A DNA stretch of 64,000 nucleotides from Marinomonas pontica (GTDB taxonomy: Bacteria > Pseudomonadota > Gammaproteobacteria > Pseudomonadales > Marinomonadaceae), in assembly GCF_026191375.1 (NCBI RefSeq), contig NZ_JAODTL010000056.1, positions 17,073-81,072 on the forward strand, read 5' to 3'. Position 1 is the stretch's first letter. Each line of letters opens with the position of its first letter. The position numbers and the translations under genes were made by a program. A model generated the notes under the pieces. The model saw only the letters and a program-made list of their open reading frames with translations. It did no database searches and was not told the origin of the DNA. This document shows, piece after piece, positions 36,967-45,752 of this stretch.

Positions 36967-38676
36967 ATGGAACACGTTTTAACCATATTGATTGCGGACG
37001 ACAATCCATCAGACAGAATTCTGTTGAAGGCCATTTTGAGCCAATTTGGTCACAAGGTGATCACGGCGATTGATGGGCAAGATGCCATTGATAAGTTCGA
37101 TCCAGACACCATTGAACTGGTCTGTTTGGACATTAAAATGCCGCATAAAGATGGTTGGGAGGCCGCGCTTGAGATTCAGCACTTAGCGGGTGATTTGTTT
37201 GTTCCTATTATATTTCTTTCTGGGATTGCTGATCCCATCGCGTTGTCTAATTGTCTGCGTATCGGTGGCATAGACTTTATATCCAAGCCATACAACCCTG
37301 CTTTGATTACTGCTAAATTGAACGCTATTGTTCGATTGCTTGTTATGCAGAAAACACTTGAAGAGCAGCGTGACGCTTTGAGTGCGTATAATGAACAGTT
37401 GTTAAATGACCAAGACGTTGCGAAGGTTGTTTATGAAAATATAACTCATTCAAATTGCCTTCAAGATCCGGCACTTTCGACCATACATTATGGTACGCAT
37501 ACCTTTAATGGTGATGTTATTTTGGCTGCCTATAAACCAAATGGCGGCATGCATATTTTATTAGGAGACTTTACCGGACACGGTCTTTCTGCTGCGATTG
37601 GTGCATTGCCTTTGGCTGATATCTTTTTTGATTGGACGCGAAAAGGTTTTCTAATGCGGCAGATTCTTCCTGAAATAAACGCGCGCTTAAAAAATATTTT
37701 ACCGGCTAATATGTTTTGCAGTGCGGCGTTTATTGATGTGAAAGTGAATAATAAAAGCATAGAAATTTGGAATGGTGGCTTGCCAGATTTATTGTTTTTT
37801 CCCAGTGCTGCGGATAAGCCGGTTCGTTTTTCTTCTAAGAATTTGCCCTTGGGTGTCTTATCTCCTGATGCGTTTGAGTGTGAAATTGATCCGATTTCTT
37901 TTGTCCCTGGAGATCGCTTGGTGGCATTTTCTGATGGTGTTTATGAAGCGTTGGATTCATCCGGACAGATGTTTTGTCATTCAGTCTTGCACCCGCTTTA
38001 CCAAGGAGACATTGACGCAGAGCACTCACTGGATTGGTTGGTTGATCAACTGGAAACAGAAGGTGTGTTGAAAAACCCTCATGACGATATTTCATGTCTA
38101 AGCGTTCGTTTGGATAGTAATATTGGTATTGACTCTTCCGAGCAAGAGATTCGAAAGGGGCATGATGAGGCGCCAGCCGATTTTTCTTTCGAGTATGTTC
38201 TAAACGCAGATTCGCTTCGCAATACCGATCCATTGCCTTATGTTTTACAAATTTTGACCACGGTTCCTGGGTTGAGTAGCTTCTCCAGTCAAATTTTTAT
38301 GATCCTTTCTGAATTGTATTCAAATGCGCTTGAACACGGCGTTTTAAAGCTTAGTTCGGCAAAGAAAAGCTCCAGTGACGGTTTTGTTCAGTATTATGAC
38401 GAACGAGAACGAAGATTGTCTAATTTGGTGGACGGGTACGTGAAAATTTCAGTGAAAGTGTCGTCGGATCTTAACAGTCGGTCACTCATTTTATACGTGG
38501 AAGACAGTGGTTCAGGATTTGATTACCACAGCGTAAATTACGACATGTCCAATACGGAGTTGCTTTATAATCGTGGCTTGGCTTTATTGGATCAGCTGTG
38601 CTCCAAGCTGGAGTTTTCTAAGGGAGGAAGTGCAGTGACAGCACATTATCAGTGGCAAGTAGGGGGATTGGGTTAG
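36967..38676 (+). CDS. response regulator with receiver, PP2C phosphatase and HATPase domains
   Basis: 569 residues. Receiver domain (1-120) with acidic pair D11-D12, phosphoacceptor D55 in CLDIKMPHKDG and Lys in SKPYN. SpoIIE/PP2C phosphatase domain (about 165-385) with metal-site motifs GDFTGHGLSAAIG and AFSDGVYEA. C-terminal HATPase/RsbW-like kinase domain (about 420-565) with N-box LSELYSNALEHG and G-box EDSGSGFD. One protein can thus both phosphorylate and dephosphorylate a STAS partner, under control of a phospho-signal. This is the HsbR-type architecture. The upstream STAS protein is its obvious substrate. The kinase for D55 is not evident in the module. Confidence 0.88.
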   Translation: MEHVLTILIADDNPSDRILLKAILSQFGHKVITAIDGQDAIDKFDPDTIELVCLDIKMPHKDGWEAALEIQHLAGDLFVPIIFLSGIADPIALSNCLRIGGIDFISKPYNPALITAKLNAIVRLLVMQKTLEEQRDALSAYNEQLLNDQDVAKVVYENITHSNCLQDPALSTIHYGTHTFNGDVILAAYKPNGGMHILLGDFTGHGLSAAIGALPLADIFFDWTRKGFLMRQILPEINARLKNILPANMFCSAAFIDVKVNNKSIEIWNGGLPDLLFFPSAADKPVRFSSKNLPLGVLSPDAFECEIDPISFVPGDRLVAFSDGVYEALDSSGQMFCHSVLHPLYQGDIDAEHSLDWLVDQLETEGVLKNPHDDISCLSVRLDSNIGIDSSEQEIRKGHDEAPADFSFEYVLNADSLRNTDPLPYVLQILTTVPGLSSFSSQIFMILSELYSNALEHGVLKLSSAKKSSSDGFVQYYDERERRLSNLVDGYVKISVKVSSDLNSRSLILYVEDSGSGFDYHSVNYDMSNTELLYNRGLALLDQLCSKLEFSKGGSAVTAHYQWQVGGLG

Positions 38677-38678
38677 GT

Positions 38679-38694
38679 TGGCCTTTCTATTGCA
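38679..38694 (+). promoter_or_regulatory. sigma-54 (RpoN) promoter before fliK
   Basis: TGGC at 38679-38682, seven bases, then TTGCA at 38690-38694: a full -24/-12 match with correct spacing. The expected start is about 38705, 17 bases before the fliK ATG at 38722. This fits activation by FleR and begins a new transcript just after the REC-PP2C gene. Confidence 0.85.
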
Positions 38695-38721
38695 TAGTCC
38701 TTTGTATTGTCGGAGGAAATT

Positions 38722-40311
38722 ATGCGCACAGATTCAAATTCGGTATTGTCATTGTCTTCAGGTGTACCACCTAAGAAGCCTATTTCGACCAAAAGTCCTT
38801 CTAGAAATGGAGAGGCTTTTTCCAGTGACTTTAATAAAGCCAAAGACACTCTAGACGCGAAAAAAAACACGGCAAGTGACGTAGATAAGGCCTCTTCATC
38901 TGCCAGTGCGGCCCCAACAGATACCACAAAAAAAGCGGAAAACGTCATCTCTTCTAATGATGAAAAGGGTGGGGGTGTCGCTAAATCGGATGAATCTCCA
39001 GCGTCAACTTCTCATGATACTGTTACTGCTGATGGTGGCAAAACTTTGCAGCCAGAAGGCGAGAATGCTCCTTCTGAAGAGATGCTACCCGCAGTTTCAG
39101 TCGATCAGACGGCGGCATTGGCATCGGCGTCAACAGTTGAAGTAACCGCGGATAGTTTGCCGGTTGGTGTGCCAGAAGTTGGCGTTGACGGAGTGGTCGA
39201 TGATAAACAAGTTGTTGCAACTTACATTATGCCGCCAAACTCTCCCACCGTTGTCAAAGAGGGGGAGGCTGAGAACACATCCAGCATAACCACAAAAGCA
39301 GGCGCTAATATTCTTGGATTGAGTGCGATTAAACAGGCTGTTGTTGGAACGGATAAACTTGTTAAAGAGGCAGATATTCCTGTTACTGATTCGGCGGATG
39401 CGCCTGCACCATTGAATGAAGATGGTTCACTTTCATGGGTGTTATCTCAAATGGAGGCGCCCGTGACTAAGGCTTCAGCTCTTGCACCTAATGTCGATCC
39501 TGCGACGGAGGTAGCAAAAGCCACTGTTGGTGTGGCCGCTGGCGTCATTGCTGGGGCTAATAAGGACGGGCGTAATGAGACGGTGCCGTTGTCATTAATG
39601 GGGGCGGGGGTTGTCACTTCTACTGACAGGGAAAAGGCAGACTCTGCCACCACATTGCTCGATGATGGCTTTGTGTTGAATGAGCCAATTGAATTACGTA
39701 AAAAAGAACAAGAAGCCATGATAGGACGAATGGCAGCACAAGTGGATGGCAATGTAAGTGATGCTGGTCGTGATGACAACGCACTAGGTGGTTTAAATAG
39801 CTCACTACAAAATAATGCTAATCGTGCCGCTGTGGTAGGTAGCGCGGCTGCTATGACACCTCAGAATAACTTGACTATGAGTTTGCCGCCAGGGCACCCT
39901 GGATGGGCGAATGAAATGAGCCAAAAAGTGGCTTGGATTGCGCGTGATGGCGGCCATACCGCACATATCCGATTGGATCCACCTGAGCTGGGTAGCTTAA
40001 CGGTGAAAGTGTCAGTGGACAGTGATTCTAATACTCAAATTAGCTTTGTTGCGGCGACACCTCAAGCGAGGGATCTGTTGGAAGGGCAGATGGGGCGATT
40101 GAGAGAGATGCTGGCTCAGCAAGGTATGGATCTTAGTCGAGCGGATGTGGATGTTTCTCAGCAAGACACCTCTGGTGCGCAAGATAGGGCCAATAATCGA
40201 AATAATGGCACTCCTCAAGGGAATTTCATGGCGACAGAGGATGTGGATGAAGACTTGATTCCGACTAATTTGTCGTATGTTTCTGCGTCTGGCGTTGATT
40301 ACTATGCTTAA
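38722..40311 (+). CDS. fliK: flagellar hook-length control protein FliK
   Basis: The molecular ruler and export-specificity switch of the hook; 529 residues from ATG 38722 with GGAGGAA upstream (the frame also opens at TTG 38707). A long, low-complexity N-terminal and middle region rich in Ala, Ser, Thr and Asp precedes the conserved C-terminal Flg_hook domain, seen as HIRLDPPELGSLTVKV and LREMLAQQGMDLSRADV. A sigma-54 promoter lies directly upstream. A second FliK-like gene is at 59189-60772 on the other strand. Confidence 0.92.
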   Translation: MRTDSNSVLSLSSGVPPKKPISTKSPSRNGEAFSSDFNKAKDTLDAKKNTASDVDKASSSASAAPTDTTKKAENVISSNDEKGGGVAKSDESPASTSHDTVTADGGKTLQPEGENAPSEEMLPAVSVDQTAALASASTVEVTADSLPVGVPEVGVDGVVDDKQVVATYIMPPNSPTVVKEGEAENTSSITTKAGANILGLSAIKQAVVGTDKLVKEADIPVTDSADAPAPLNEDGSLSWVLSQMEAPVTKASALAPNVDPATEVAKATVGVAAGVIAGANKDGRNETVPLSLMGAGVVTSTDREKADSATTLLDDGFVLNEPIELRKKEQEAMIGRMAAQVDGNVSDAGRDDNALGGLNSSLQNNANRAAVVGSAAAMTPQNNLTMSLPPGHPGWANEMSQKVAWIARDGGHTAHIRLDPPELGSLTVKVSVDSDSNTQISFVAATPQARDLLEGQMGRLREMLAQQGMDLSRADVDVSQQDTSGAQDRANNRNNGTPQGNFMATEDVDEDLIPTNLSYVSASGVDYYA

Positions 40312-40361
40312 ACTTACGAGAAATTGATGGTGCTATGTTTGATTCTTTGTAGAATAGGGGA

Positions 40362-40377
40362 TGGCTTACGAATTGAT
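40362..40377 (+). promoter_or_regulatory. weak sigma-54 promoter candidate before fliL
   Basis: TGGC (40362-40365), seven bases, TTGAT (40373-40377): correct spacing but the -12 GC is GA. It sits in the 116-bp gap between fliK and fliL, the longest gap of this operon. Candidate only. Confidence 0.3.
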
Positions 40378-40427
40378 AGCGTCGTGAGTGTTCCATAGAA
40401 AGAATTTGATAGCTAAGGTTTGAAGAG

Positions 40428-40934
40428 ATGGCTGAAGAAGACGGTTTGGATATCGGTACTGAAGAGGGAAAGTCTGGCGGTAAGAAAAAGCTTATTATCA
40501 TCATTGCCCTTGTTCTCGTTCTAGTGGGTGGTGGCGCCGCAGCGTATTTTTTATTGTTCAGTGGTTCTGATGATGCTGAAACAGCAGAGTCAGCTGAAGC
40601 TGCGTTAGTCAATGAGCCTTCTACATATTTAGCGCTGGATCCTGCCTTTACAGTGGATTTCATGGTGGATGGTAAGCAACGTTATGTGCAGCTTAATATG
40701 TCTGTGAAGTCCAAAAATATAGATCAAATCAATGCCGTGACTATGCATATGCCTTTGATTAGAAACAGTTTGGTGTTGCTTTTCTCTAGCCAGTCATTTG
40801 ACGAATTGCAAACGGCTGATGGAAAAATGGCGTTAAAACAGGCCGCTCTTGATGCGATTAATGGCATTCTTGAGCAAGAAACGGGTCAGGGTGGCATTGA
40901 TGCTGTGTTATTCACTAACTTTGTGATGCAATAA
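40428..40934 (+). CDS. fliL: flagellar basal body-associated protein FliL
   Basis: FliL (168 residues) is a single-pass inner-membrane protein around the stator. A short polar N terminus (SGGKKK), one membrane helix (about residues 21-43), an acidic linker (DDAETAESAEAA), then the periplasmic FliL domain beginning YLALDPAFTVDF. The C terminus VLFTNFVMQ is typical. ATG 40428 has GAAGAG upstream. Confidence 0.93.
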   Translation: MAEEDGLDIGTEEGKSGGKKKLIIIIALVLVLVGGGAAAYFLLFSGSDDAETAESAEAALVNEPSTYLALDPAFTVDFMVDGKQRYVQLNMSVKSKNIDQINAVTMHMPLIRNSLVLLFSSQSFDELQTADGKMALKQAALDAINGILEQETGQGGIDAVLFTNFVMQ

Positions 40935-40938
40935 TATT

Positions 40939-41913
40939 ATGTCAGCTCAAGATCTGTTATCCCAGGACGAGATAGATGCACTCTTACATGGTGCGGACGA
41001 GAAGCCTGCCGAAGAGGATAACCGAGACGCGAATGGTGTGGCGTCTTATGACATCACTAGCCAAGAGCGTATTGTTCGTGGGCGAATGCCCACTTTGGAA
41101 ATGATAAACGAGCGCTTTGCTCGTTATACTCGTATTAGTTTGTTTAACATGCTTCGTCGTACAGCAGATGTTTCGTCTGGCGGTCTTCAGGTGATGAAGT
41201 TTGGCGAGTATGTCCATACGCTTTATGTTCCCACCAGTTTGAACCTAGTGAAATTTCGGCCTTTAAGAAGTACGGCTTTGTTTATTTTGGACGCCAAGCT
41301 TGTTTTTAAGTTAGTGGATAACTTTTTTGGTGGTGATGGGCGTCACGCTAAAATCGAAGGTCGAGAGTTTACACCGACAGAAATTCGCATTGTTCAATTG
41401 ATGCTAGAGCAAGTGTTTGTGGATCTGACTGAGGCTTGGGCGCCTGTATTGAAATTGGAACTGGAATACATCAGTTCTGAAGTGAACCCTGCCATGGCCA
41501 ACATTGTAAGCCCAAGTGAAGTGGTGGTTGTGTCTACCTTCCATATCGAATTGGACGGTGGTGGCGGTGAGCTTCATATCACGCTGCCGTATTCAATGAT
41601 CGAGCCGGTTCGCGAATTGCTGGATGCGGGTGTACAGAGTGATGTGGATGAAAAAGACGACCGTTGGGGACGCTCTTTGGAGCAAGATGTAAAAGACATC
41701 GATGTTAAGTTGTCTGTGAATGTGGCGAACCGAAAAATCTCGTTAAGAGAAGTGTTAAAGTTCAAAGCGGGAGATATTATTCCAATAGAAATGCCTGAGT
41801 TTGTCACTGTTCGAGCGAATGGTGTACCAACATTTAAAGGTAAATTGGGTGTGAGTAATGAACGCTACTCTGTGCAAATGGAAGAAAGTTTTAAAACGAA
41901 GGTGACGAAATAA
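40939..41913 (+). CDS. fliM: flagellar motor switch protein FliM
   Basis: FliM (324 residues) forms the C-ring wall and receives CheY-P. The N-terminal CheY-binding peptide LLSQDEIDALLHG is present, followed by the CheC-like middle domain (RGRMPTLEMINERFARYTRISLFNMLRR, cited by its ends; later GGxG-type GGDGRHAKIEGREFTPTE) and the C-terminal SpoA domain shared with FliN. Four bases after fliL. The CheY-binding peptide closely resembles repeats in the CheA linker of this genome. Confidence 0.97.
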   Translation: MSAQDLLSQDEIDALLHGADEKPAEEDNRDANGVASYDITSQERIVRGRMPTLEMINERFARYTRISLFNMLRRTADVSSGGLQVMKFGEYVHTLYVPTSLNLVKFRPLRSTALFILDAKLVFKLVDNFFGGDGRHAKIEGREFTPTEIRIVQLMLEQVFVDLTEAWAPVLKLELEYISSEVNPAMANIVSPSEVVVVSTFHIELDGGGGELHITLPYSMIEPVRELLDAGVQSDVDEKDDRWGRSLEQDVKDIDVKLSVNVANRKISLREVLKFKAGDIIPIEMPEFVTVRANGVPTFKGKLGVSNERYSVQMEESFKTKVTK

Positions 41914-41914
41914 C

Positions 41915-42376
41915 ATGGCAGAAGAACAAAATCCAGACGCAGCAGGAATGGACGAAGATTTGGCGGACGAATGGGCGGCAGCAATGTCTGAAGCTGGCGA
42001 GTCTGAAGAGGGCGAAGGCATAGAAGACGAATGGGCGGCGGCCATGTCGGAGCAAAAAGTAGAGCCTGTTAAGCTGGAAACGCTGTCTAATCCATCTGTC
42101 CCAAGTGGCGGAGTAGGCTCTGATCTTGATTTGATTATGGACATCCCTGTTGTCCTTTCAATGGAGCTAGGAAACACTGAAATTGCAATTCGCAATTTAA
42201 TGCAATTAACACAAGGTTCGGTTGTTGAACTTGACCGTTTTGCTGGTGAGCCGCTTGATGTTTTGGTTAATGGCACACTGATTGCCCATGGCGAGGTAGT
42301 GGTCGTCAATGATAAGTACGGTATTCGTTTAACCGATGTTGTCAGTCCTAGTGAGCGTATTAGACGACTTAAGTAG
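41915..42376 (+). CDS. fliN: flagellar motor switch protein FliN
   Basis: FliN (153 residues) completes the C ring. The conserved C-terminal SpoA domain (about residues 70-150) reads LIMDIPVVLSMELGNTEIAI and VELDRFAGEPLDVLVNG. The N-terminal extension is acidic and carries a duplicated motif, DEWAAAMSEAGE then DEWAAAMSEQK, where related FliN proteins usually show one copy. ATG 41915 follows the fliM stop by one base. Longer than E. coli FliN (137 residues) because of the duplication. Confidence 0.95.
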   Translation: MAEEQNPDAAGMDEDLADEWAAAMSEAGESEEGEGIEDEWAAAMSEQKVEPVKLETLSNPSVPSGGVGSDLDLIMDIPVVLSMELGNTEIAIRNLMQLTQGSVVELDRFAGEPLDVLVNGTLIAHGEVVVVNDKYGIRLTDVVSPSERIRRLK

Positions 42377-42382
42377 ATTACA

Positions 42383-42802
42383 TTGAATTATATTTCACCT
42401 GTTCGCGTTTTTATGGCCATGCTTTGCATGGCTTCTCCACATTTGTACGCCGCTGGTGTGCAAGAGATGTCTGCGGCTACGTCTATTTGGAAAGTGGTGC
42501 TTTCTTTGGTGTTTGTCATCGCCTTTATTCCAGCTTGTCTTTGGTTGATGAAACGCTTTCAGCTCACGCAGATGAAGTTGGGGCAGTCAGACATTAAGGT
42601 TGTGAATGTCCAATCTTTAGGTGCTAAAGAGAAGCTGATGCTGGTTGAGGTGGAAGGTGAGCGTTTGCTTATAGGTGTTACCGCACATTCGATCAGCCAC
42701 TTAAAAAGCTTTCCTTCTCATGGCACCTCTTTTGCGTCAATGATGGAGAGTGCTGATAGGGAGCGCTCTGTGGTCGGTAAGAATCAGGAGACAGACTCTT
42801 GA
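42383..42802 (+). CDS. fliO: flagellar biosynthesis protein FliO
   Basis: FliO (139 residues) helps assemble the FliP ring of the export gate. A hydrophobic signal-like segment at the N terminus, a membrane helix ([24 protein letters not shown], about residues 33-55) and a cytoplasmic domain with [25 protein letters not shown], the family signature (here cited as one conserved stretch of under 30 residues by its ends). The start is TTG 42383, six bases after fliN; ATG 42413 is an alternative. The stop overlaps the fliP ATG (TGATG). Confidence 0.88.
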   Translation: MNYISPVRVFMAMLCMASPHLYAAGVQEMSAATSIWKVVLSLVFVIAFIPACLWLMKRFQLTQMKLGQSDIKVVNVQSLGAKEKLMLVEVEGERLLIGVTAHSISHLKSFPSHGTSFASMMESADRERSVVGKNQETDS

Positions 42803-43536
42803 TGCGCTTATTGCTGCTCTTGCTGTTGGTGTTTCCTGCTCTTTCTTGGGCTGAAGTTGGCTTGCCAGCGGTAAAAGTCGTTACGAATGCCGATGGTAGC
42901 CAAGATTATTCGGTGTCGCTGCAAATCCTCTTTATTATGACCGCGCTGACGTTGTTGCCAGCGGCCTTGATGATGATGACAGCGTTTACTCGTATTGTTG
43001 TGGTGCTGGCTATTTTGCGTCAGGCAATAGGTTTGCAACAAACGCCGTCGAACCAAATTATGATCGGCATGGCTTTGTTTCTAACCTTATTTATCATGAC
43101 GCCAACCTTGGATAAGATAAATGAAGTCGCGTTGCAGCCTTATTTAAAAGAAGAAATGACCTCAGTTCAGGCCGTTGAAGCGGCCTCTGTGCCAGTCCGT
43201 GATTTTATGCTGGCGCAAACTCGGGAAGATGACATTGCGCTGTTTGTTAAGCTGGCCGGTCGGGAGGGCAGTATTCAGTCTATGGAGACTTTACCGTTTA
43301 CCATTTTGATGCCAGCGTTTGTGACCAGTGAACTGAAAACGGCCTTTCAAATCGGTTTTATGATTTTTATCCCTTTCTTGATCGTCGATATGGTCGTTGC
43401 CAGTGTGTTAATGGCGATGGGTATGATGATGCTTTCACCAATCATTATTTCGCTACCGTTTAAAATAATGCTCTTTGTGATGGTAGATGGTTGGTCTATG
43501 ATTATGGGTACTTTAGCGGCAAGTTTTGGGATTTAG
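42802..43536 (+). CDS. fliP: flagellar export gate protein FliP
   Basis: FliP (244 residues) is a core subunit of the type III export gate. A cleavable signal peptide ([17 protein letters not shown]) is followed by [31 protein letters not shown] and the typical QTPSNQI motif, with four further membrane helices. ATG 42802 overlaps the fliO stop. Length normal. Confidence 0.96.
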   Translation: MRLLLLLLLVFPALSWAEVGLPAVKVVTNADGSQDYSVSLQILFIMTALTLLPAALMMMTAFTRIVVVLAILRQAIGLQQTPSNQIMIGMALFLTLFIMTPTLDKINEVALQPYLKEEMTSVQAVEAASVPVRDFMLAQTREDDIALFVKLAGREGSIQSMETLPFTILMPAFVTSELKTAFQIGFMIFIPFLIVDMVVASVLMAMGMMMLSPIIISLPFKIMLFVMVDGWSMIMGTLAASFGI

Positions 43537-43538
43537 CG

Positions 43539-43808
43539 ATGAACCCTCAAGTGGTGTTAGATCTATATGGCCAAGGTTTTTATCTGATTGTGCTGATCGT
43601 GGGGGTGGTGATGGTTCCCAGCTTGTTGGTCGGTTTGGTGGTCAGTGTGTTTCAGGCGGCGACTCAAATTAATGAGCAAACCCTGTCTTTTTTGCCTAGG
43701 CTTATTGTTACCATTTTGGTCATTATGCAACTGGGGCCGTGGATCTTAACGAAGTTGATGGATTTCACGACCAACTTATTTGTTAATATTCCTATGATCA
43801 TAGGCTGA
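43539..43808 (+). CDS. fliQ: flagellar export gate protein FliQ
   Basis: FliQ (89 residues) has two membrane helices (about residues 15-38 and 52-74) with VGLVVSVFQAATQINEQTLSF between them, the family signature. ATG 43539 lies two bases after fliP; the frame stays open further upstream inside fliP, but 43539 gives the standard MNPQVVLDL start. The stop overlaps the fliR ATG. Confidence 0.95.
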   Translation: MNPQVVLDLYGQGFYLIVLIVGVVMVPSLLVGLVVSVFQAATQINEQTLSFLPRLIVTILVIMQLGPWILTKLMDFTTNLFVNIPMIIG

Positions 43809-44590
43809 TGTTAGAGCTTAATCCCGATCAATTATTAAATTTAACCATTAGCTTTCTGTTACCTTTTTTCCGCATTGGTGCTTTTTTTATGGCGCTGCCT
43901 TTGTTTGGTAGTCGCTTGGTCAACTCCCGTGTGCGAATCTCCTTCTCTTTTCTTGTTGCTGTGATTATTACGCCCGTTATCGACGTGCCTAATTACGACC
44001 CAATTTCTCCAGCCTATATTGTTTTAATTGCCGAGCAGCTGGTGATTGGCTTTGCTTTGGGCTTTGTAGTGACTATTTTATTCCAGCTGTTTTCCCTTGC
44101 TGGTCAACTGGCAGCGATGAAGGCTGGTTTAGGTTTTGCAATGTCTAATGATCCCGCGAACGGTATTTCTGTTGCTACGCTCGGTCAATACTATCTTTCT
44201 ATGGTGGCCTTGGCGTTTTTAGGGACGAATGGTCATTTGGTCATGATAGAGTACTTGGCGGAGAGCTTTAATTATTGGCCTATTGGGAGCGGCTTTGATA
44301 GTCAACGTTATTGGCAGTTAGTATTGTTGGGTGGGTGGATGTTTGAAAAGGCATTGCTGATCGTTTTGCCTTTAGCGATTGCTGTCTTGGTGATTAACTT
44401 GTCTTTTGGTGTTGTTGCAAAGGCGTCACCGCAACTGAACATTTTTGCGCTCGGTTTTCCCATTATTATGTTGTTTTCGTTGTTCTTCTTTTGGGTTATG
44501 TTGGATGACTTTCTGAATATTTATTTACTCTTTTTTGGCGAGATAATTGACTGGCTGAAAGTCACTTGGGGGATTCATTTGAATGGCTGA
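43808..44590 (+). CDS. fliR: flagellar export gate protein FliR
   Basis: FliR (260 residues) completes the FliPQR gate and works with FlhB. Six hydrophobic segments; SLAGQLAAMKAGLGFAM and the DP-ANG motif (SNDPANGISV) are conserved. It starts at the last base of fliQ and overlaps flhB by eight bases, so the whole fliM-flhB block is tightly coupled. Confidence 0.95.
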   Translation: MLELNPDQLLNLTISFLLPFFRIGAFFMALPLFGSRLVNSRVRISFSFLVAVIITPVIDVPNYDPISPAYIVLIAEQLVIGFALGFVVTILFQLFSLAGQLAAMKAGLGFAMSNDPANGISVATLGQYYLSMVALAFLGTNGHLVMIEYLAESFNYWPIGSGFDSQRYWQLVLLGGWMFEKALLIVLPLAIAVLVINLSFGVVAKASPQLNIFALGFPIIMLFSLFFFWVMLDDFLNIYLLFFGEIIDWLKVTWGIHLNG

Positions 44591-45719
44591 AAATGAAGAC
44601 GGTAGCGAAAAAACCGAAAGTGCCAGTAGTAAAAAGCTTCAGGATGCGCGAAATAAAGGTAATTTGCCAAGGTCAAAAGACCTGAGTTCTGCTTTGTTAT
44701 TGATTGTGGCGGCGGCCACAATTTACGGTACAGGCACGCTTTTGGTTCGCGATTTGGCCGTCTTGTTCGATTTTAATTTTTTGATAGAGCGAGCCGATTT
44801 GTTCGACCTCAGTCGAATGATTTTTCATTTGTATGAGTCTGTTGTGGCGATGATAGATTCTATGGTAGTGCTTATGTCAGTGCTTGCTGTGGCGGGCATT
44901 GTCGGAAGTATTGCGTTGGGTGGATTGAATTTTTCTTGGGAGCCGCTGACGCCAAAGTTAAGCAAAATGAGCCCAATCGCTGGGCTTAAGCGCATGTTTT
45001 CTGTTCAGTCACTGGTGGAGTTGTTGAAAGCGATCGCAAAAGTGACGCTGGTTGGGTTTGTGGCGGTTGTGGTGTTGAACTATTTCTTGCCGGAAACATT
45101 GGGGCTGACTTTTCAATCCATTCAGTTGGCCATCGCACATGGTATAGATATTGTTATTTGGTCCTTCGTATTTGTTACCTTGGCGTTGGCGTTAATTGCG
45201 GCGATAGATGTGCCGTTTCAAGTTTGGTCTCATAAAGAAAAGTTAAAAATGACCAAGCAAGAAGTGAAAGACGAATTTAAACAGCAGGAAGGTGACCCGT
45301 TAGTAAGGGGGCGGATTCGCCAAATGCAGCGCCAAGCCGCGATGAATAGAATGATGGCAGACGTGCCTAATGCGGATGTAATCATTACTAACCCGACACA
45401 TTTTTCGGTGGCGTTAAAATACGATCAAGCAAGCGGCTCTGCCCCAGTTTTATTGGCGAAAGGCGGAGATTTTATCGCTTTGAAAATTCGCGAAGTTGGC
45501 AATCACTATGATATCCCTGTGATACAATCGCCAGCTTTAGCAAGGGCAGTTTATCACCATACCGAGATCGGTGATGAGATACCCCAAGGCTTATTTAAGG
45601 TCGTTGCCCAATTGTTGGCGTATGTTTATCAATTGCGAAATGCTCGTATGGGTGCTCCAAGGCCAGAAGCGATGCCTAATTTGGATGTTCCAGACGAGTT
45701 TCAATGGGACGGAAATTAA
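44583..45719 (+). CDS. flhB: flagellar export switch protein FlhB
   Basis: FlhB (378 residues) switches export from hook to filament after autocleavage. The N terminus EKTESASSKKLQDAR is typical, with four membrane helices (to about residue 210), a linker, and a cytoplasmic domain carrying the NPTH autocleavage motif in DVIITNPTHFSVALKYD. The C terminus continues to VPDEFQWDGN. A separate FlhB-tail-like gene lies at 58941-59189. Confidence 0.96.
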   Translation: MAENEDGSEKTESASSKKLQDARNKGNLPRSKDLSSALLLIVAAATIYGTGTLLVRDLAVLFDFNFLIERADLFDLSRMIFHLYESVVAMIDSMVVLMSVLAVAGIVGSIALGGLNFSWEPLTPKLSKMSPIAGLKRMFSVQSLVELLKAIAKVTLVGFVAVVVLNYFLPETLGLTFQSIQLAIAHGIDIVIWSFVFVTLALALIAAIDVPFQVWSHKEKLKMTKQEVKDEFKQQEGDPLVRGRIRQMQRQAAMNRMMADVPNADVIITNPTHFSVALKYDQASGSAPVLLAKGGDFIALKIREVGNHYDIPVIQSPALARAVYHHTEIGDEIPQGLFKVVAQLLAYVYQLRNARMGAPRPEAMPNLDVPDEFQWDGN

Positions 45720-45752
45720 CCATGTTTTACGTTTTTTTATTAGGGAAAGTGT

